Assembly: GCA_963838495.1 (NCBI GenBank)
Contig: CAWIRC010000001.1
Span: forward strand, 992,001 to 1,056,000
Length of the DNA stretch: 64,000 bases
Direction: 5' to 3'
Origin: JBEKIK01 sp963838495
GTDB taxonomy: Bacteria > Planctomycetota > Planctomycetia > Pirellulales > Thermoguttaceae
This document shows, piece by piece, positions 18,791 to 30,055 of this stretch. Made by a program: the position numbers and the translations under genes. How positions within the stretch are numbered: position 1 is the stretch's first letter; the number at the start of each line of letters is the position of its first letter. The notes beneath the pieces were generated by a model. It ran no database searches. It saw nothing but the letters and a program-made list of their open reading frames with translations, and was not told the DNA's origin.

Positions 18791-20467
18791 TCTGTTTTCC
18801 CCGACGACAGGTCGTGCGTCACCCGGTAAACCCGCTGCTGCCGCTCGGCGAGTCGCTTTAGCGCGTCTACAAGTTCGGCGTTTTCGGCCTGTTCGCCTTC
18901 GATCAGTTTTGAATATCGATCGGTGCGGGTGTTGATGCGCATTTGCAAAGCCCGGATCATCTTCAGTTCGGCGAGTTTGTTGACCAGTGGCGAATCTTCC
19001 TGCCCGCTTTGCAGCCTGGGCCTGCCCTGATTTTTCTCCAGGTCCTTTTGCGCTTTTTTCAGGGCGTTGATCATTTCCTCCAAGGTGGCGATGATATCCA
19101 GTTCGATGCCCTGCGTAACCTGGGAAACCTTTGCCTGAGACAGGCGATCCACGACCTGCTGCATGTCGGATCGCATTTGATCGGCTGCCTCGGCGAAGGC
19201 CACGGTGGTGCCGTCTTCGCGCAACAGCAGAATGGACTTGTCGATTTCCACGACGATCTGCATTTCCTTGCCGCTAAGCCGGCTGGCACTCGATTTCATG
19301 ATTGTGCGTGCGTTCGGCCGGGGGGATTTTGTCCAGGCGCACCGTTCCATCGTAAACATCGCGCTGCATTTCCAGCATTTTGCGGAACCTGGCCTCGAGC
19401 ATGGCCAGCACCCGCTCGGTTTCCTCCTCGCGAAGCTGGCGGAGGATTTGCTCCAATTCGGCCCTGGCCTGCTCCAATTCCTTGATCGCCTCTTCCTGGT
19501 CTTTAGCCGCGCCTTCATGTTGGGCCTTTTCCAGTTTATTCTTGGCCTCGTCCATGCGCTTTTGCGCGGCTTCGAGCCGTTTGCGGGCGGGATTGCCTTG
19601 TTGGTCTTCGCCGGATCGATCCTGTGCTTGTTTTTGCGATTGGTTTTCGCCTTGTTCACTCCCGCCCTGCTTTTGTCCTTGGCCTTTGTTGGCATCATCA
19701 GCCGGCTTCCCATTTCCGCTTTCCGCCTTTTTCTCACCGCCTTCGGTTTTCTTTTCTCCGTTTTCGGCCTTGGCATGTTCGGCTCCGGTCTTTTGATTTT
19801 CGCCTTCTTCGTTGGTTCGAATATCCTTGGCCAGGTCGCCGGTATTTTCGGCGATTTTTCCTTGTTGGCCGGCAAGAAGTTTCGCATCGTCGCGATCCGC
19901 GGTCCTGGCCTGCACGTCTTTTTCCTGCTTTAAAATATTTCCCAGCCGCCTGAGATATTCGCGGATCCGGGCTTTCTCCGACTGGATGCGCTTGGCCCGA
20001 TTCTCGCTCAAGAGCATTTCCAAAAGGCTGCGCAGGTCCTGGTCGAGTTGGACTTGGTTTTCAATCGCCCGGGAAAGCTGGTCTTTTTCCAGAAGCTCGA
20101 TCAAGTGCTCGATTCTAACCTCGATGATCTGGTCTTTGCTTTGGGCAATGGCCTTTTTCAATAGGGCCGCGCGGCGGATCGGCCTGGTGCTAAGCTCGGC
20201 CATCTGCAGCATGAGCTCTTCGAGATGCTTATATTTATCGGCGATGCGCTGCTCTTCCAGGGCGAGTTTGCCGGCCGAGGCGTCATCTCCGCCCGGCGTT
20301 TCCCGCGGCGACGAGGGCGGCGCCTTTTGGCCGGGCAAACCGGCTCTCTCATCCTTGGCTTGGCCCGCTTTTTCAAGTAGCGAGTCGGCCGCGAACGATC
20401 CGATTGCGCAAAATAGCATCCATCCAGAAACAGCAGCGAATAAAATCCATCTGTTGCACATCGCCAT
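18787..20467 (-). CDS. Exported coiled-coil protein (frameshift)
   Basis: Signal peptide (residues 1-27), then long charged helices. Residues about 215-320 are low-complexity Lys/Glu/Gln/Gly, followed by coiled coils (AQKRMDEAKNKLEKAQ). The frame breaks near 19285 just after ERTHNHEIE. The continuation (LSGKEMQIVVEIDKSILL to DLSSGKTE) lies in another frame and is clearly the same protein, which totals about 560 residues. One missing base explains the break. No enzyme motif. It sits between the DUF4175-like membrane protein and another exported helical protein and is probably part of the same surface or mechanosensing complex; inference only. Confidence 0.7.
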
Positions 20468-20470
20468 TTT

Positions 20471-22807
20471 TCATTCCTTTAACAGATCGTGGATCTTTTG
20501 CTTGTTGCGCTGTTCGGTTTGCCCGCGCAGTTGATCCTGCATCTTAATTATATCACGGAGCATTTCCACCATCTCGTTATAATCCTGCAATTCCACCATC
20601 CGGTCAAGCACGCGCTGCATGGAAAGCAGGACGGCGTCGGCCTGTTTTTGGGCATTATCGCGGGCCTGGGGAGCGAGGTTCGCATCTTCCAGGACTGTTT
20701 GCAGTGCTTCCAGCCGGCGTTCCAATTCCGGAAACATCTCGGCGGCGATTTTCTTGAGCGGATCGGCGATGCCCGACTGCAAGCGCTCCTTGAGCTCCTC
20801 GGTGTCGATGCGATTATTGACCAGTTGCATGCGGATATCGTCTATGGCCTCGGCCACTCCCAGGGTTTCCTGGGCGTTTTTGCGGCAGTTGGTCAAAGTT
20901 CGCTGAACGCGCAGCATGTGCAAGGCAAGCCTCCGCTCGGTGGAATCGGCCGGACGTTCATCCACTGGTTCGTCGCCCGGTTCGCTGCCGGGTCTGGAGG
21001 TTTTTGCGGCGTTTTGAGGTTTGCCACCCGAATCGCTCTTGCCGCCGTTTTTTTCTTTATCCTGCTTTTCCAAGGCAGGCCCGCGTGAAGAATTTGCACC
21101 GGGAAAATCCATGCGGGCAAGCAGGTCTCGTGTTTCGGTTGTTTCCTGGATTACGGCCTCGAAACGCTGCCGCAGCACCAGTTCGCGGGCCTTGAGCATT
21201 ATTTGCAGTTGATCCGGGGTAACCACGTCTAGCAGCCAGCGTTCGCTTGCGCCCACGTTGGGCCCTTTTCCCAGATCGCACAGGTCGGACGCCTTGACGC
21301 AAAGAAAAAGTTTTTGCCCCGGTTTGAGTTTCAATTCGCGGACCTCCAACGCGGCGTCGCGCGGATCCAGTTTGAATTCCGCCGGATGGCCGTCCGGCGC
21401 TTTTATTGCAGTGATCTGGTATTTTTCCTGATCAACGGCGTGTTCGAACCATACTTTGCCGATGCCGTAATCGTCACTTATCCGGCCGGCGACACCCACG
21501 CGGGCCTGCGGCGTTATGGCCGTGCCGATGCCGTCCAATTGGGCGGCGAGTTGCGGCGCCTGGTCGGCGATGGCGGCCAGGCCCAAGCGGACCGGGTCGC
21601 GGCTCCTGATGCCGTCGCTGTCTAGCAGCGTGATGAGCAGCGTCGTATCTTTATCCAGCGATTCCAGGGTGTAACTAAATCCGCGGCGATCGGCGGTAAG
21701 GTCCTTGCCCTCGATCAGGATCGGGGGTGCAGAAGTATTGTCCTCGACAGCCGCATCGATCTGCACGCGCACCAATTCTTTATTCGAGACTCCACGGACG
21801 GTTACGCGCGAGCCCTGCGGCAGCGACATCTCGCCGGCGACTGGCAGGCTTCGCGGCGGGCGATTGATATAAGCGGGAAATTCACAATCCAGCGTCAAGG
21901 CAACGGTGGGATTGTCCACGACTTCGATCAACTGGCCGTTGATGCGGAAATCGCCGCCGTGGACGTCGAAACGGATCGGCGAAAGCACGTTGCGCCGGGT
22001 GTATATGAATTCCTGGTAGCGATCCTTGGATGGATCGGCCTCGCCCACCCGGTTCATCGCCGCACGGCCGCGGACTCCGCCTTCTTCGCGATAGCGTATT
22101 TCGACTACCTTTGGAACCCGGGGCATGGAAGTATCGGCCCGAACGACAATATCCACGTCCGATCCCCTGGCGACTTTGCGCACGCCGCCGGGAAAACCTT
22201 CAATCTCCAGTCGCGTGAGCCGCGGCCAAATATCCCGGGAAAATCCCAGGCTGCGACGGGCCCATGTGCCAAAGGCGCCGGGAAAAACAAGGCCGAACAC
22301 CAGCACGCTGAATATCAGTAAAATTCCAGCCATGGCGCTGTTGCGCAACGGCCTGGAATTGAATACCTCGTCTATCCGCAGGGTTTCAGTCCGCTGGGCG
22401 GCGTCCCGGCAGACGCGGGAAAGCATATCCGCGTTGCATGTCGCTTGTCCCTCTTGCCGGCCGCATAGGGACACGGATGTGAGCAGGCTGTCGTTGAGTT
22501 GGGGAAAACGCCGCTCCAGCACGGTCGCCATGTTGCCGTCGGTCAATCGCACGAACGCCCGGCGTCCTATCTGCCGCACTAAAATAGCGATTAATACCCC
22601 GGCAACCGCGGTAAAAATCAGAATGCGCATTAAAACCGGCGGCTCGAAGAACCAATCGACCGCCAGGGTAATCCAAAAACAAGCCCCTAACCACGCCAGG
22701 CCGTCTGCCAGCCCCTCGGCCCAAACATATCGCCGGACGCGGCGCCGCATGCCGCCAAGCAGCGTCTTAACTTCAGGAACAAGTTGTGGGCGATCGGTAA
22801 CAATCAT
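20471..22807 (-). CDS. Large membrane-anchored protein, DUF4175-like
   Basis: About 778 residues. Two membrane helices near residues 35-85 and a third near 160-180 precede a long extracytoplasmic part with beta-rich Ig-like segments (about 200-500) and a C-terminal charged coiled coil ending near IIKMQDQLRGQTEQR. The architecture matches the DUF4175-type proteins seen beside MoxR/DUF58/BatA genes in planctomycetes. I prefer the ATG at 22807 over a TTG at 22843, because that upstream stretch lies inside a palindromic repeat (22812-22880). Role unknown. Confidence 0.75.
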   Translation of the reverse strand: MIVTDRPQLVPEVKTLLGGMRRRVRRYVWAEGLADGLAWLGACFWITLAVDWFFEPPVLMRILIFTAVAGVLIAILVRQIGRRAFVRLTDGNMATVLERRFPQLNDSLLTSVSLCGRQEGQATCNADMLSRVCRDAAQRTETLRIDEVFNSRPLRNSAMAGILLIFSVLVFGLVFPGAFGTWARRSLGFSRDIWPRLTRLEIEGFPGGVRKVARGSDVDIVVRADTSMPRVPKVVEIRYREEGGVRGRAAMNRVGEADPSKDRYQEFIYTRRNVLSPIRFDVHGGDFRINGQLIEVVDNPTVALTLDCEFPAYINRPPRSLPVAGEMSLPQGSRVTVRGVSNKELVRVQIDAAVEDNTSAPPILIEGKDLTADRRGFSYTLESLDKDTTLLITLLDSDGIRSRDPVRLGLAAIADQAPQLAAQLDGIGTAITPQARVGVAGRISDDYGIGKVWFEHAVDQEKYQITAIKAPDGHPAEFKLDPRDAALEVRELKLKPGQKLFLCVKASDLCDLGKGPNVGASERWLLDVVTPDQLQIMLKARELVLRQRFEAVIQETTETRDLLARMDFPGANSSRGPALEKQDKEKNGGKSDSGGKPQNAAKTSRPGSEPGDEPVDERPADSTERRLALHMLRVQRTLTNCRKNAQETLGVAEAIDDIRMQLVNNRIDTEELKERLQSGIADPLKKIAAEMFPELERRLEALQTVLEDANLAPQARDNAQKQADAVLLSMQRVLDRMVELQDYNEMVEMLRDIIKMQDQLRGQTEQRNKQKIHDLLKE

Positions 22808-22811
22808 CTCT

Positions 22812-22880
22812 TTATCGTTAACAATATCCCCTCTCCCGACCAACCTTCGGTCGGTGCCCGGAGAGGGTTAGGGTGAGGGC
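22812..22880. repeat. CCCTCTCCCGACC palindromic repeat, intergenic copy
   Basis: The reference intergenic copy of the element also present (inverted) at 51038-51080. It contains ACCAACCTTCGGTCGGT and CCGGAGAGGGTTAGGGTGAGGG. It precedes the DUF4175-like gene and is why a TTG start inside it was rejected. Confidence 0.7.
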
Positions 22881-22899
22881 CAATTTGCACTATAACTCC

Positions 22900-25447
22900 T
22901 CACGCCAATTTCACCAATCTTCGTATCAGCCATTCCAGGCACAACACGCCGCACAATGTGATCATCATCCATCGCATCCAGGTTTCTTCCCATTTTGGAT
23001 CGGGCGATTCGGTTTGGATAACGGTGCTGGTGCGGTCCGGCAGCATTTCGGCAAGCGGCGACTTATCGCGGAAAATGGCATCCACGCCGACGTAATATTT
23101 TCCCCCAGTCTGCTTGGCGATCTGGCTGAGCAGGGCGTCGTTGCGCTGTGGATTTTCCCGCTCCAATTCCGGCAGCCTGACCGAGATGCGGCGTACCAGG
23201 CGCTCATTGTCGCTTTCGGGCACGGTCAGCTCCAGGCGATATCCGCCTTCTTCGGCAGCGGGAAATTGTCCTTGATACGTCCCCTGCCTTGTGGGATCGG
23301 GCCGCAACGTGAAACCCTGCACCTTGCCGCCGGGCGAAAAAACCTGCATCTCGACTCCCGGTGCGGCCAGCGGTTCAAGGCGGGAATTCATCAACTGCGC
23401 GGACTTCGACCGAATTGCCCAGCAAATAGTGATCCTGTCCGGTCAACAGCACGCCGCGGCTCGAACCTCTAAGCAGCCGGCCTTGTGTGACGTGGCGGAT
23501 AAGTTTCGTATAAAACTGTTCGAAGTAGGCCTCGTCCGCCGCGCGGAGCCGCCACATTTCGCCGCTGCCCAGGTAGAACACCCTTCCCGATCCATAAAAT
23601 TGCCCGGCCATGTACACCGGTTGCTCGCCGCCTTCGGCCGCGCGGGGATCGGAAAATCGGGCATAGACGGTGGCGCCCGGTTTTGCCTTTCGTATTGGGC
23701 AGTAACTATAAACGCCGGCAAAGTCGGTCCATGCCCTGTGTCCAGGTGCGGACGAATCGCCCAGCATGAGGAAATCGGCCTCCAGGCCTTCGCGCGTGAA
23801 ATCCAAAGGCCACGCTTCGGAGGTGGCATACCCGCCGCTTTCGGCCGAGGTCAAACGGCGTGGAAATTCGACCGGATATAAATTGCGGATGGGCGTCATG
23901 TTGCGGTTTTGCGTCCAGCCGTTAATGGCCGCGGCGGTGTAGATCGGCCCTGCCACGAGGATCAAGCCGCCCCCCTGGTCGGCGACCCAATTTTCCAGCA
24001 ACTCGACTTGTTCGGCGTCAAGGGCCTGCCAATCGGGATCGAAGGCCACGACGCAATCGTAATCGAACATTTCTTCCCGCTTGGAAGGGAATTTGGCGAG
24101 GATTTTTCCCTCCTGCGACATTCCTTCCCGGCCGGTTTGCAGGAGCACGTCCAGAGTCGTGGATCGATCGCGATACAAAAGCGTGCGGAGAAAGTGATAA
24201 TCGCGTATCGGCCCGCCGGCAAGAAGCAGGATGTGATTCTTTCGATCCACGATTTCGATTTCGGCTTCGCGGAAGTTGTCTTTCGGATTTTGATCGCCGG
24301 CCGGATCCTGGACGCGGAAACAAATGGTGCGGCGGCCGAGTTCTTCGGGCGTCAGTTCGAACTTTACCGGCACGATTTCGCCGTCCGCGCCGAGGGTAAC
24401 TTGCCGGGTATCAAGAAGCTTGCCCGTACCTTCGTCGGCAGCCCGGGTTCCGGCCGGCCTGGAAAGCACCTGCACGGTAACCACCTCGCCCGCCATGTGC
24501 CTGGCCTGAAGAAAACCGGTTATCGCATATCGGTCGCCCGGATACGCACGGGCCGGGACAGTGAGGTCGCTTACGCGCACGTTTTTTGGCTGCTTGTCTG
24601 AACCCAATCCCACGGCAAAGACGGGTATCTTGGCTTCGCGGGCCAGTTCCAGGGCGGCATCGGGCGAGATGCCGGCATTTTGGCCGCCGTCGCTCAGTAG
24701 CACGATCCCGGAGAGCACCGGGCTACGCTCCTTCTGGATCAGATCTCTCATGGCTTGCCCAAGGCGAGTTTCCGAGCCGGAAGGGGCAAGGATTTTTTCC
24801 CAATCGGGCGGCGTTTCCGGGGCAGCGATTTGCCGACCGCCGGCATCGGTTTTATTTTCATCCGGCGCTCCAGCAGCGGCGGCATTTTCATCGGCGACGG
24901 GTTCAACAAGCTTGTTTAACGAGACTGCGCGATCGGTTTTCAAGTCATCGTTGAACTGATAGATCGAAACGTCTTGCTTTTTCCGGAGTTGCGCGAGAAA
25001 ATCGGTCTCTCCGAGCATCGACGCCACTTGGTGCAAACGGCTGTTATTGCTCGATGTTGGAGCCGAGGGTTTATGCTCCGCGTCTTGCTTGCCGGCCGGT
25101 ATCCTCGCCGGTTCCAAATCTCCCGCGCCCAGTCCCATGCTCAAACTTGTATCCACGAGCAATACGGCTTTGGAATTGCGGACGATTTCGTGCTCCAATC
25201 GCCAATGAGGCTGCAAGAAGACAATCAACAGTCCGAGAAACGCGGCCGAGCGCAAGGCGGTTAAAAACCAGCCTAAAAACACCGGCAGCTCAACCGCGTC
25301 GCGCCGATACATGTATCGCACGAAAAGCATGATCGCCAGGCAGACGCCGACGGGCAAGATCCAATCGGAATTCGATTGGATGCGGCTCCATTCGAAGGTT
25401 GAGCGGGAAACGCCTTGGGCCAGAAGCGGCAGGCAATCGTGAATCAT
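22900..25447 (-). CDS. Membrane protein with VWA-like and glutamine-amidotransferase-like domains (frameshift)
   Basis: Two N-terminal membrane helices, then a VWA domain with a metal site around LLVDTSLSMG and a second element SGIVLLSDGGQNAG. A ThuA/GATase-like fold follows (LLLAGGPIRDYHFLRTLL; DQGGGLILVAGPIY). The frame breaks near 23390 after GNSVEVRA. The remainder (LMNSRLEPLAAPGVEMQVF to a final membrane helix and WLIRRLVKLA) continues in another frame to 22900. Restored length is about 848 residues. The start overlaps the stop of the BatA-like gene (ATGA at 25444-25447). It belongs to the BatA/BatB-type aerotolerance cluster, whose exact function is unsettled. Confidence 0.8.
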
Positions 25448-27726
25448 TGCACACCTCCCGCCCGCATCGGCATTTCCGGGCCGACACGGCCCGGCTCTGC
25501 TCCGACACGGCCCGGCTCTGATGCGGCCGCGCGCGAGGCACGGGGATGATAACTGGCCGACCAGGCAAGAACCTGCTCCAGCAAAAGCAACAAAACCAAG
25601 GCATATATAATTGCTTCGCTCAAATCGTATCCGGCCGTTTCATCGCCAGCCGATTGGAACATCGAGGCCTGCTCATATTCATATTTCAATCCCTTTAGCC
25701 GCTCGGCCAATTGGCCCTTGTCCAAGGCTGCAAGGTTGCCTTCGGCCGGATCGACGTTAAATGCATAGCGGCGAATCTCGGCGGAATTATCGCTGCGTGT
25801 AAGCCGGGCCTCGTATATGCCGCTTGCGTCGGTGTCGTTGAACGCAACCGAAAGCTTGCCTTCGGCATTCGGCGAGGCGTCGGCCGTGGTATTGGGCGCC
25901 GATCCTTCGCGGGGGGTGATAAATCTTACTTGCGCCTGGTATTTTGCCGGATCGAGCGTCAACTCCAAGGGTTCTCCGACAAGCCGCGAGTCACCTGCGG
26001 AGTCCCGCTGGCAGAGGTATGCCTGCAAATCCTGCATGACAACCACGAAACTCGGATTTCGCGCCCAGTTGTTCCAGGCCGGGGCGGCAGTGGTCAAAAA
26101 AGCCACTACCCGGCCTTTGCCGTACGAGTGTTCCACCGCCAGCGGCGCCCCGTTGCGCAGCCGAGCGATTACGCGGACAGTCGAATCGGCGGCCGGCCGC
26201 CAATCTTCGGGCACGGCAAAATAACGCTGCACCATCACGGTCTGTAAAAAAGTGTTCCTCCGCTCGGCGAATATGCGGAAGATAAAATGCTTGTCAACCT
26301 GCACGTCCGGGGCGGTCTCCAGCCGATCGATGGGCAGCTCGGCCAGCCCTTTCAGCGGCAGGGGAAAAATGCCTTTGCCTTCACGGTACAATTCGTCGTT
26401 GAAAAACTTGGCCTGGCACAGATCGCCCATAAAAAACGCTACTCCGCCGCCGGCCGCCACGTATTGTTCCAGGGCCTTGATGGCCGATTTATCCAGGCGG
26501 TCGATGTTCGCCAGCATTATCGCCCCAAACCCGTCCAGCGGTTTGAGACTGAGAAACCGGGGCGTTTCCAGTTGCGGACGCAAGCCGGTGCGCACCGATC
26601 CGCCCGGCGAGGCGGCCCAGTTCATGAATTGGGCGTCGCGGGCTTGGGCGTCGCCGTCGACCATCAAGAGCGGCACGTCGCCCGGCAGATCGATCGTGTA
26701 AAAGCGGTAATTGTCCGCCTCGACGGCGTCGCTATCCAAGCGGGCCGCGATCTCGTGCGATCCTTCGGACTGAAAAATAACCTGGAACCGCTCTTTTACG
26801 GTTTTGCCTGGTGGAATTTCCGGAAAGATGACCGGCGGGCGCACCCGGCCGTCTTCGCCCAATGCCACCGACACGTCCTTGGCGGGCGTAGTGCCGAAAT
26901 TGGTCACCGCCACGTCCATGAACCACGGCACGCCCGCCGCGCGTATCCCATCTTCAGGCTTAAGCGCGGCAATGGCCAGATTCGGACGCGCCTGATCGAC
27001 ACAATTGACAAGGCGGATTTTTTCCACGCGGTTAGCCTGCCATTCTTCGAGCAACTTTTTCACGTCCACGGGATCGTTCCAGTCTTTTCCGCGGAAATCG
27101 GAAATGACGTACAAAATCCGCCGCTCGTCGCCGGGCTCGCCCAGCAACTGTTCGGCGGCCCTCAAGGCCTCAGCCGGCCCGGCATTGGTTTGCGAAACCT
27201 CGATCTTTTTCAGCGTTTCCGCCAACTTGGAGGCGAAATCGTTGCCCAGGCGGTAATTGATCAAGTCGTTCTGCGCCGTGCGATGCGCGCGGGCATGCGA
27301 AAAAGGCAGGAGCGTGAAGACCTGCGGTTGCACCTGCCTGGCGGCCTCCGCGGCGATGCGTTCGATCACCCGCTTGGCCTCGGCAAAGGCGGTGGTATCG
27401 TCCCAATGATCGGACATGGAAAAACTGTCGTCCAGCAGGATTACGTGATGGGTTTTGGTTCCGCCCAGCAGACTGCCCCAAGAATGTCGCAGCATAGGCT
27501 GCGCAAGCAGCAAAACAATGGCCGCGATGGCCGCCATCCGCATTAACAGCAAAAGCAATTGCTTGAGAATGATCCAGGTGCGGTGTTTTTTCTGGCTTGC
27601 GATCAGGAATTCCATCGCCGCCCATTCCACGCGGCGATGCCGCATCATGTTGATCAAATGTATCAACACCGGCAAGCCGACGATCGGCAGACCCCAGAGC
27701 AGCAATGGATGGACAAAACTGGGCAT
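25444..27726 (-). CDS. BatA-type membrane protein with VWA domain
   Basis: 760 residues. The N-terminus matches the BatA anchor (LLWGLPIVGLPVLIHLINMMRHRRVEWAAMEFL, shown here by its first and last parts: LLWGLPIVGLPVLIHL and WAAMEFL). A second helix lies near residues 55-80. A VWA domain follows with DDSFSM in place of the usual DxSxS metal motif and LYVISDFRGKDW later. A GATase-like segment and a C-terminal helix complete it. With the MoxR and DUF58 genes just upstream it forms the common MoxR-DUF58-BatA-VWA set. Known of the family: envelope-associated complex, possibly chaperone-like. Confidence 0.83.
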   Translation of the reverse strand: MPSFVHPLLLWGLPIVGLPVLIHLINMMRHRRVEWAAMEFLIASQKKHRTWIILKQLLLLLMRMAAIAAIVLLLAQPMLRHSWGSLLGGTKTHHVILLDDSFSMSDHWDDTTAFAEAKRVIERIAAEAARQVQPQVFTLLPFSHARAHRTAQNDLINYRLGNDFASKLAETLKKIEVSQTNAGPAEALRAAEQLLGEPGDERRILYVISDFRGKDWNDPVDVKKLLEEWQANRVEKIRLVNCVDQARPNLAIAALKPEDGIRAAGVPWFMDVAVTNFGTTPAKDVSVALGEDGRVRPPVIFPEIPPGKTVKERFQVIFQSEGSHEIAARLDSDAVEADNYRFYTIDLPGDVPLLMVDGDAQARDAQFMNWAASPGGSVRTGLRPQLETPRFLSLKPLDGFGAIMLANIDRLDKSAIKALEQYVAAGGGVAFFMGDLCQAKFFNDELYREGKGIFPLPLKGLAELPIDRLETAPDVQVDKHFIFRIFAERRNTFLQTVMVQRYFAVPEDWRPAADSTVRVIARLRNGAPLAVEHSYGKGRVVAFLTTAAPAWNNWARNPSFVVVMQDLQAYLCQRDSAGDSRLVGEPLELTLDPAKYQAQVRFITPREGSAPNTTADASPNAEGKLSVAFNDTDASGIYEARLTRSDNSAEIRRYAFNVDPAEGNLAALDKGQLAERLKGLKYEYEQASMFQSAGDETAGYDLSEAIIYALVLLLLLEQVLAWSASYHPRASRAAASEPGRVGAEPGRVGPEMPMRAGGVQ

Positions 27727-27743
27727 GTTTATTTTATCTTTAT

Positions 27744-27965
27744 CTAGCCCAGGCGTTTACGCCTGGGACCGGATGCATTCAAAAAATTGTAAATGTCAAT
27801 CCCGTTTACGGGATTCATCCAATCAAGGATTCGGCCGCCCCTAAAGGGGCTGCATGATAGGGATTGGGAGATTCTCCCTGACCCAGGCGTAAACGCCTGG
27901 GCTAGAGAAATGCCGAACGGTTCGTAATCTTCTGCCTTCGGCGTAAACGCCTGGGCTAGAGAAAA
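27744..27965. repeat. Cluster of palindromic intergenic repeats
   Basis: The gap between the BatA-like and DUF58 genes contains several perfect or near-perfect palindromes. CCCAGGCGTTTACGCCTGGG occurs at about 27749, its reverse form with a following CTAGAGAAA at about 27882, and a partial GGCGTAAACGCCTGGGCTAGAGAAA at about 27938. Between them lie CCCGTTTACGGG and GCCCCTAAAGGGGC. They resemble REP-like sequences. They could form RNA hairpins within the operon transcript. No open reading frame here looks real. Confidence 0.75.
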
Positions 27966-27997
27966 TAATTTCATGTTAATGATTTGGTGAACAAGTA

Positions 27998-28897
27998 TCA
28001 TTTTCTTTGTTTCCCCAAGCGGTTGCTCAAATAAGCGGCCAAGGCGGCGTCCAGGGGCTGGCTGGTGCGCAATTGCACGTAATCGGCCTGATGCCGCGCA
28101 ACCCAGCCGCACCTCCTCCAGATACCGCTGGAGCGCGGTCAAATAACCTTCCCTTACGCCCGGGGATTGCATCGAAGCTGATCGGTTGTTTCCATGCCCT
28201 CGAAGCGCGTCGGCCCGGTAAAGGGAAAATCCAGTTCGTCGTCGTCCAGGACGTGGAACACGATGATGTCGTGCCCTTGGCCGCGAAGCAGCCTCAGACC
28301 CTGGAACAAGCCATCCCGCTTGACCAGGAGGTCCGAAACCAGGACCATCAAACCACGGCGGGGATAATTTTCGGCCACGCTGCGGAGGATTTGATAAAGG
28401 TTGGTCTTGTTCCGCGGGGAGGAGATCTCCATGGCCTGAAGGATCGAATCCAGATGGTTCCGCTTAGTCCTTAGCGGCACGGTCATGCGCACGGCGTCGT
28501 CGAAGGCCACGCAGCCCACGGCGTCCTGTTGCCTGAGGAGCAGGTAAGCCAGGCACGCGGCGATGCTGCAAGCGTATTCGTACTTGTTCATCGCGCCCTT
28601 GCCGTAGCGCATGCTGCCCGATACGTCAACCAAGAGCGTGCAGCGAAGATTGGTTTCCTCCTCGAACTGCTTGACATAGTAGCGGTCCTGTTTTGCCCAG
28701 ACTTTCCAATCGACGTAGCGCAGGTCGTCGCCGTAGGTGTACTGGCGATGCTGGCGGAATTCGATCGACTGTCCGAAGTACGGGCTGCGGTGCATTCCGG
28801 ATAAAAATCCTTCGACCACGTACCGCGCGCGGATGTCGAGCCTGGCGATCCGCTTGATTGCTTCAGGATTCAAAAATGTTTTGGAATCGCGGGTCAT
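27998..28897 (-). CDS. DUF58 (VWA-like) protein (two frameshifts)
   Basis: About 300 residues when repaired. The DUF58 signature is visible: RSPYFGQSIEFRQHRQY, then DDLRYVDWKVWAKQDRYYVK, then a VWA-like core LLVDVSGSMRYG with later SDLLVKRDG. The frame breaks near 28165 after RCNPRA and again near 28100 after LGCA. The correct end reads AAYLSNRLGKQRK with a stop at 27998-28000. Both breaks fit single missing bases. It overlaps the MoxR gene by about 35 bp. DUF58 proteins are linked to MoxR ATPases and are thought to be their partners. Confidence 0.8.
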
Positions 28898-29916
28898 TTG
28901 TTAGCTCGTCTTCGCGGCTGGGGGTGATTGCCAGGATGCGGTCGATGATTTCGTCGGGCGTGACTCCCTCGCTTTCCGCCGTAAAACTCAACACCAGCCG
29001 GTGCCGCAGCACCGGTTTAGTCAGCGATTGGATGTCTTCGCAGGTGACGTACGTGCGGTCGCGGAGCAGGGCCCTTGCCTTTGCGCAAGGATCAAAAACT
29101 GCACCGCCCTGGGACCTGCGCCCAGCCGAGCTGGTCGGCGACGAAATCAGGCACGCCCGGCTCGCGGACCCGGGTCTGGCGCACCAGGGCCAAGGCGTAG
29201 CGAATGATGTGATCGGAGACGGGGACTTCGCGGACAAGGTGCTGCAATTCCAGAATCTCGGAGGCGGTCAAGACCGTCTCGATGTTGTCGACCTGCAAGG
29301 AAGTGGTTCGCCGGGCGACCTCGAATTCCTCCTCGAAACTCGGATATTTCACAAACACCTTGAACATGAAGCGGTCTTGCTGCGCCTCGGGCAGGGGATA
29401 AGTGCCTTCCTGCTCGATGGGATTCTGCGTGGCCAGTACGAAGAACGGATCGGCCAATGCGTGGCGCACGCGCCCGGCGGTGACCTGCCGCTCCTGCATG
29501 GCCTCTAAAAGCGCCGCTTGTGTTTTAGGCGGAGTGCGGTTGATTTCGTCGGCCAGGATCACGTTGCTGAATAGCGGCCCTTCCAAAAAACGGAATTCAC
29601 GCGAGCCAGTGGTGCGGTTTTCCTCGATTACGTCTGTGCCGGTGATGTCGGCCGGCATGAGGTCGGGCGTGAACTGGATGCGGCTGAAGCTGAGATTCAG
29701 GGTCCGCGAGAGGGTGCTGATCATCAGCGTCTTGGCCAGTCCCGGCACGCCTTCCAGCAGGCAATGCCCCCGGCAGAAAAGCGAGATCAGCAGTTCTTCG
29801 ATGACGTCCGTCTGGCCGACGATGACCTGGGCCAGTTGATCCATGATCTTTTGCCGCGCGGAAGCGAGCCGTTCGATGGCCCCGTTATTTTGGATGTTCA
29901 AATGTTGTTGTGGCAT
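28863..29916 (-). CDS. moxR: MoxR-family AAA+ ATPase (frameshifts)
   Basis: AAA+ ATPase of the MoxR branch: Walker A GVPGLAKT, the LSFSRIQFTPDLMPADITG segment, Walker B VILADEINRTPPKTQAALLEAMQERQ (shown by VILADEINR), sensor LATQNPIEQEGTYPLPEAQ. The frame breaks near 29130 and again near 29090. Restoring one G at each gives QLGWGAGPRAVQFLILAAKARALL-like continuity (segments GPRAVQFLIL and AKARALLRDR are visible) into the C-terminal lid domain ending IFES. Length about 350 residues. It is thought to act as a chaperone-like motor for the DUF58 and VWA proteins encoded downstream. Confidence 0.85.
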
Positions 29917-29967
29917 GTTTGGCTTTCTTGAGTTTTATTTATTGTCACATCATCGATCCATATTTTT

Positions 29968-29997
29968 ACAAAGCCACGACCGTCGGTCGCGAAACAT
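29968..29997. repeat. Short palindrome of the GCGACC-GGTCGC family
   Basis: The sequence around 29971-29990 reads CACGACCGTCGGTCGCG, an inverted repeat of the same kind as those at 53990-54068. It lies in the short gap between the MoxR gene and the squalene-cyclase-like gene. Probably a REP-like element; it could form an RNA hairpin. Confidence 0.4.
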
Positions 29998-30055
29998 TAT
30001 GCGGTCATCCATCGCCGCGCAATGCGCGTGCAACGGCCGCGGCTCTATGATCGGA

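Noticed and set aside
26287..27546. Plus-strand frame of 419 codons across the BatA-like gene
   Set aside because: Antisense shadow of a well-conserved gene with biased codon use.
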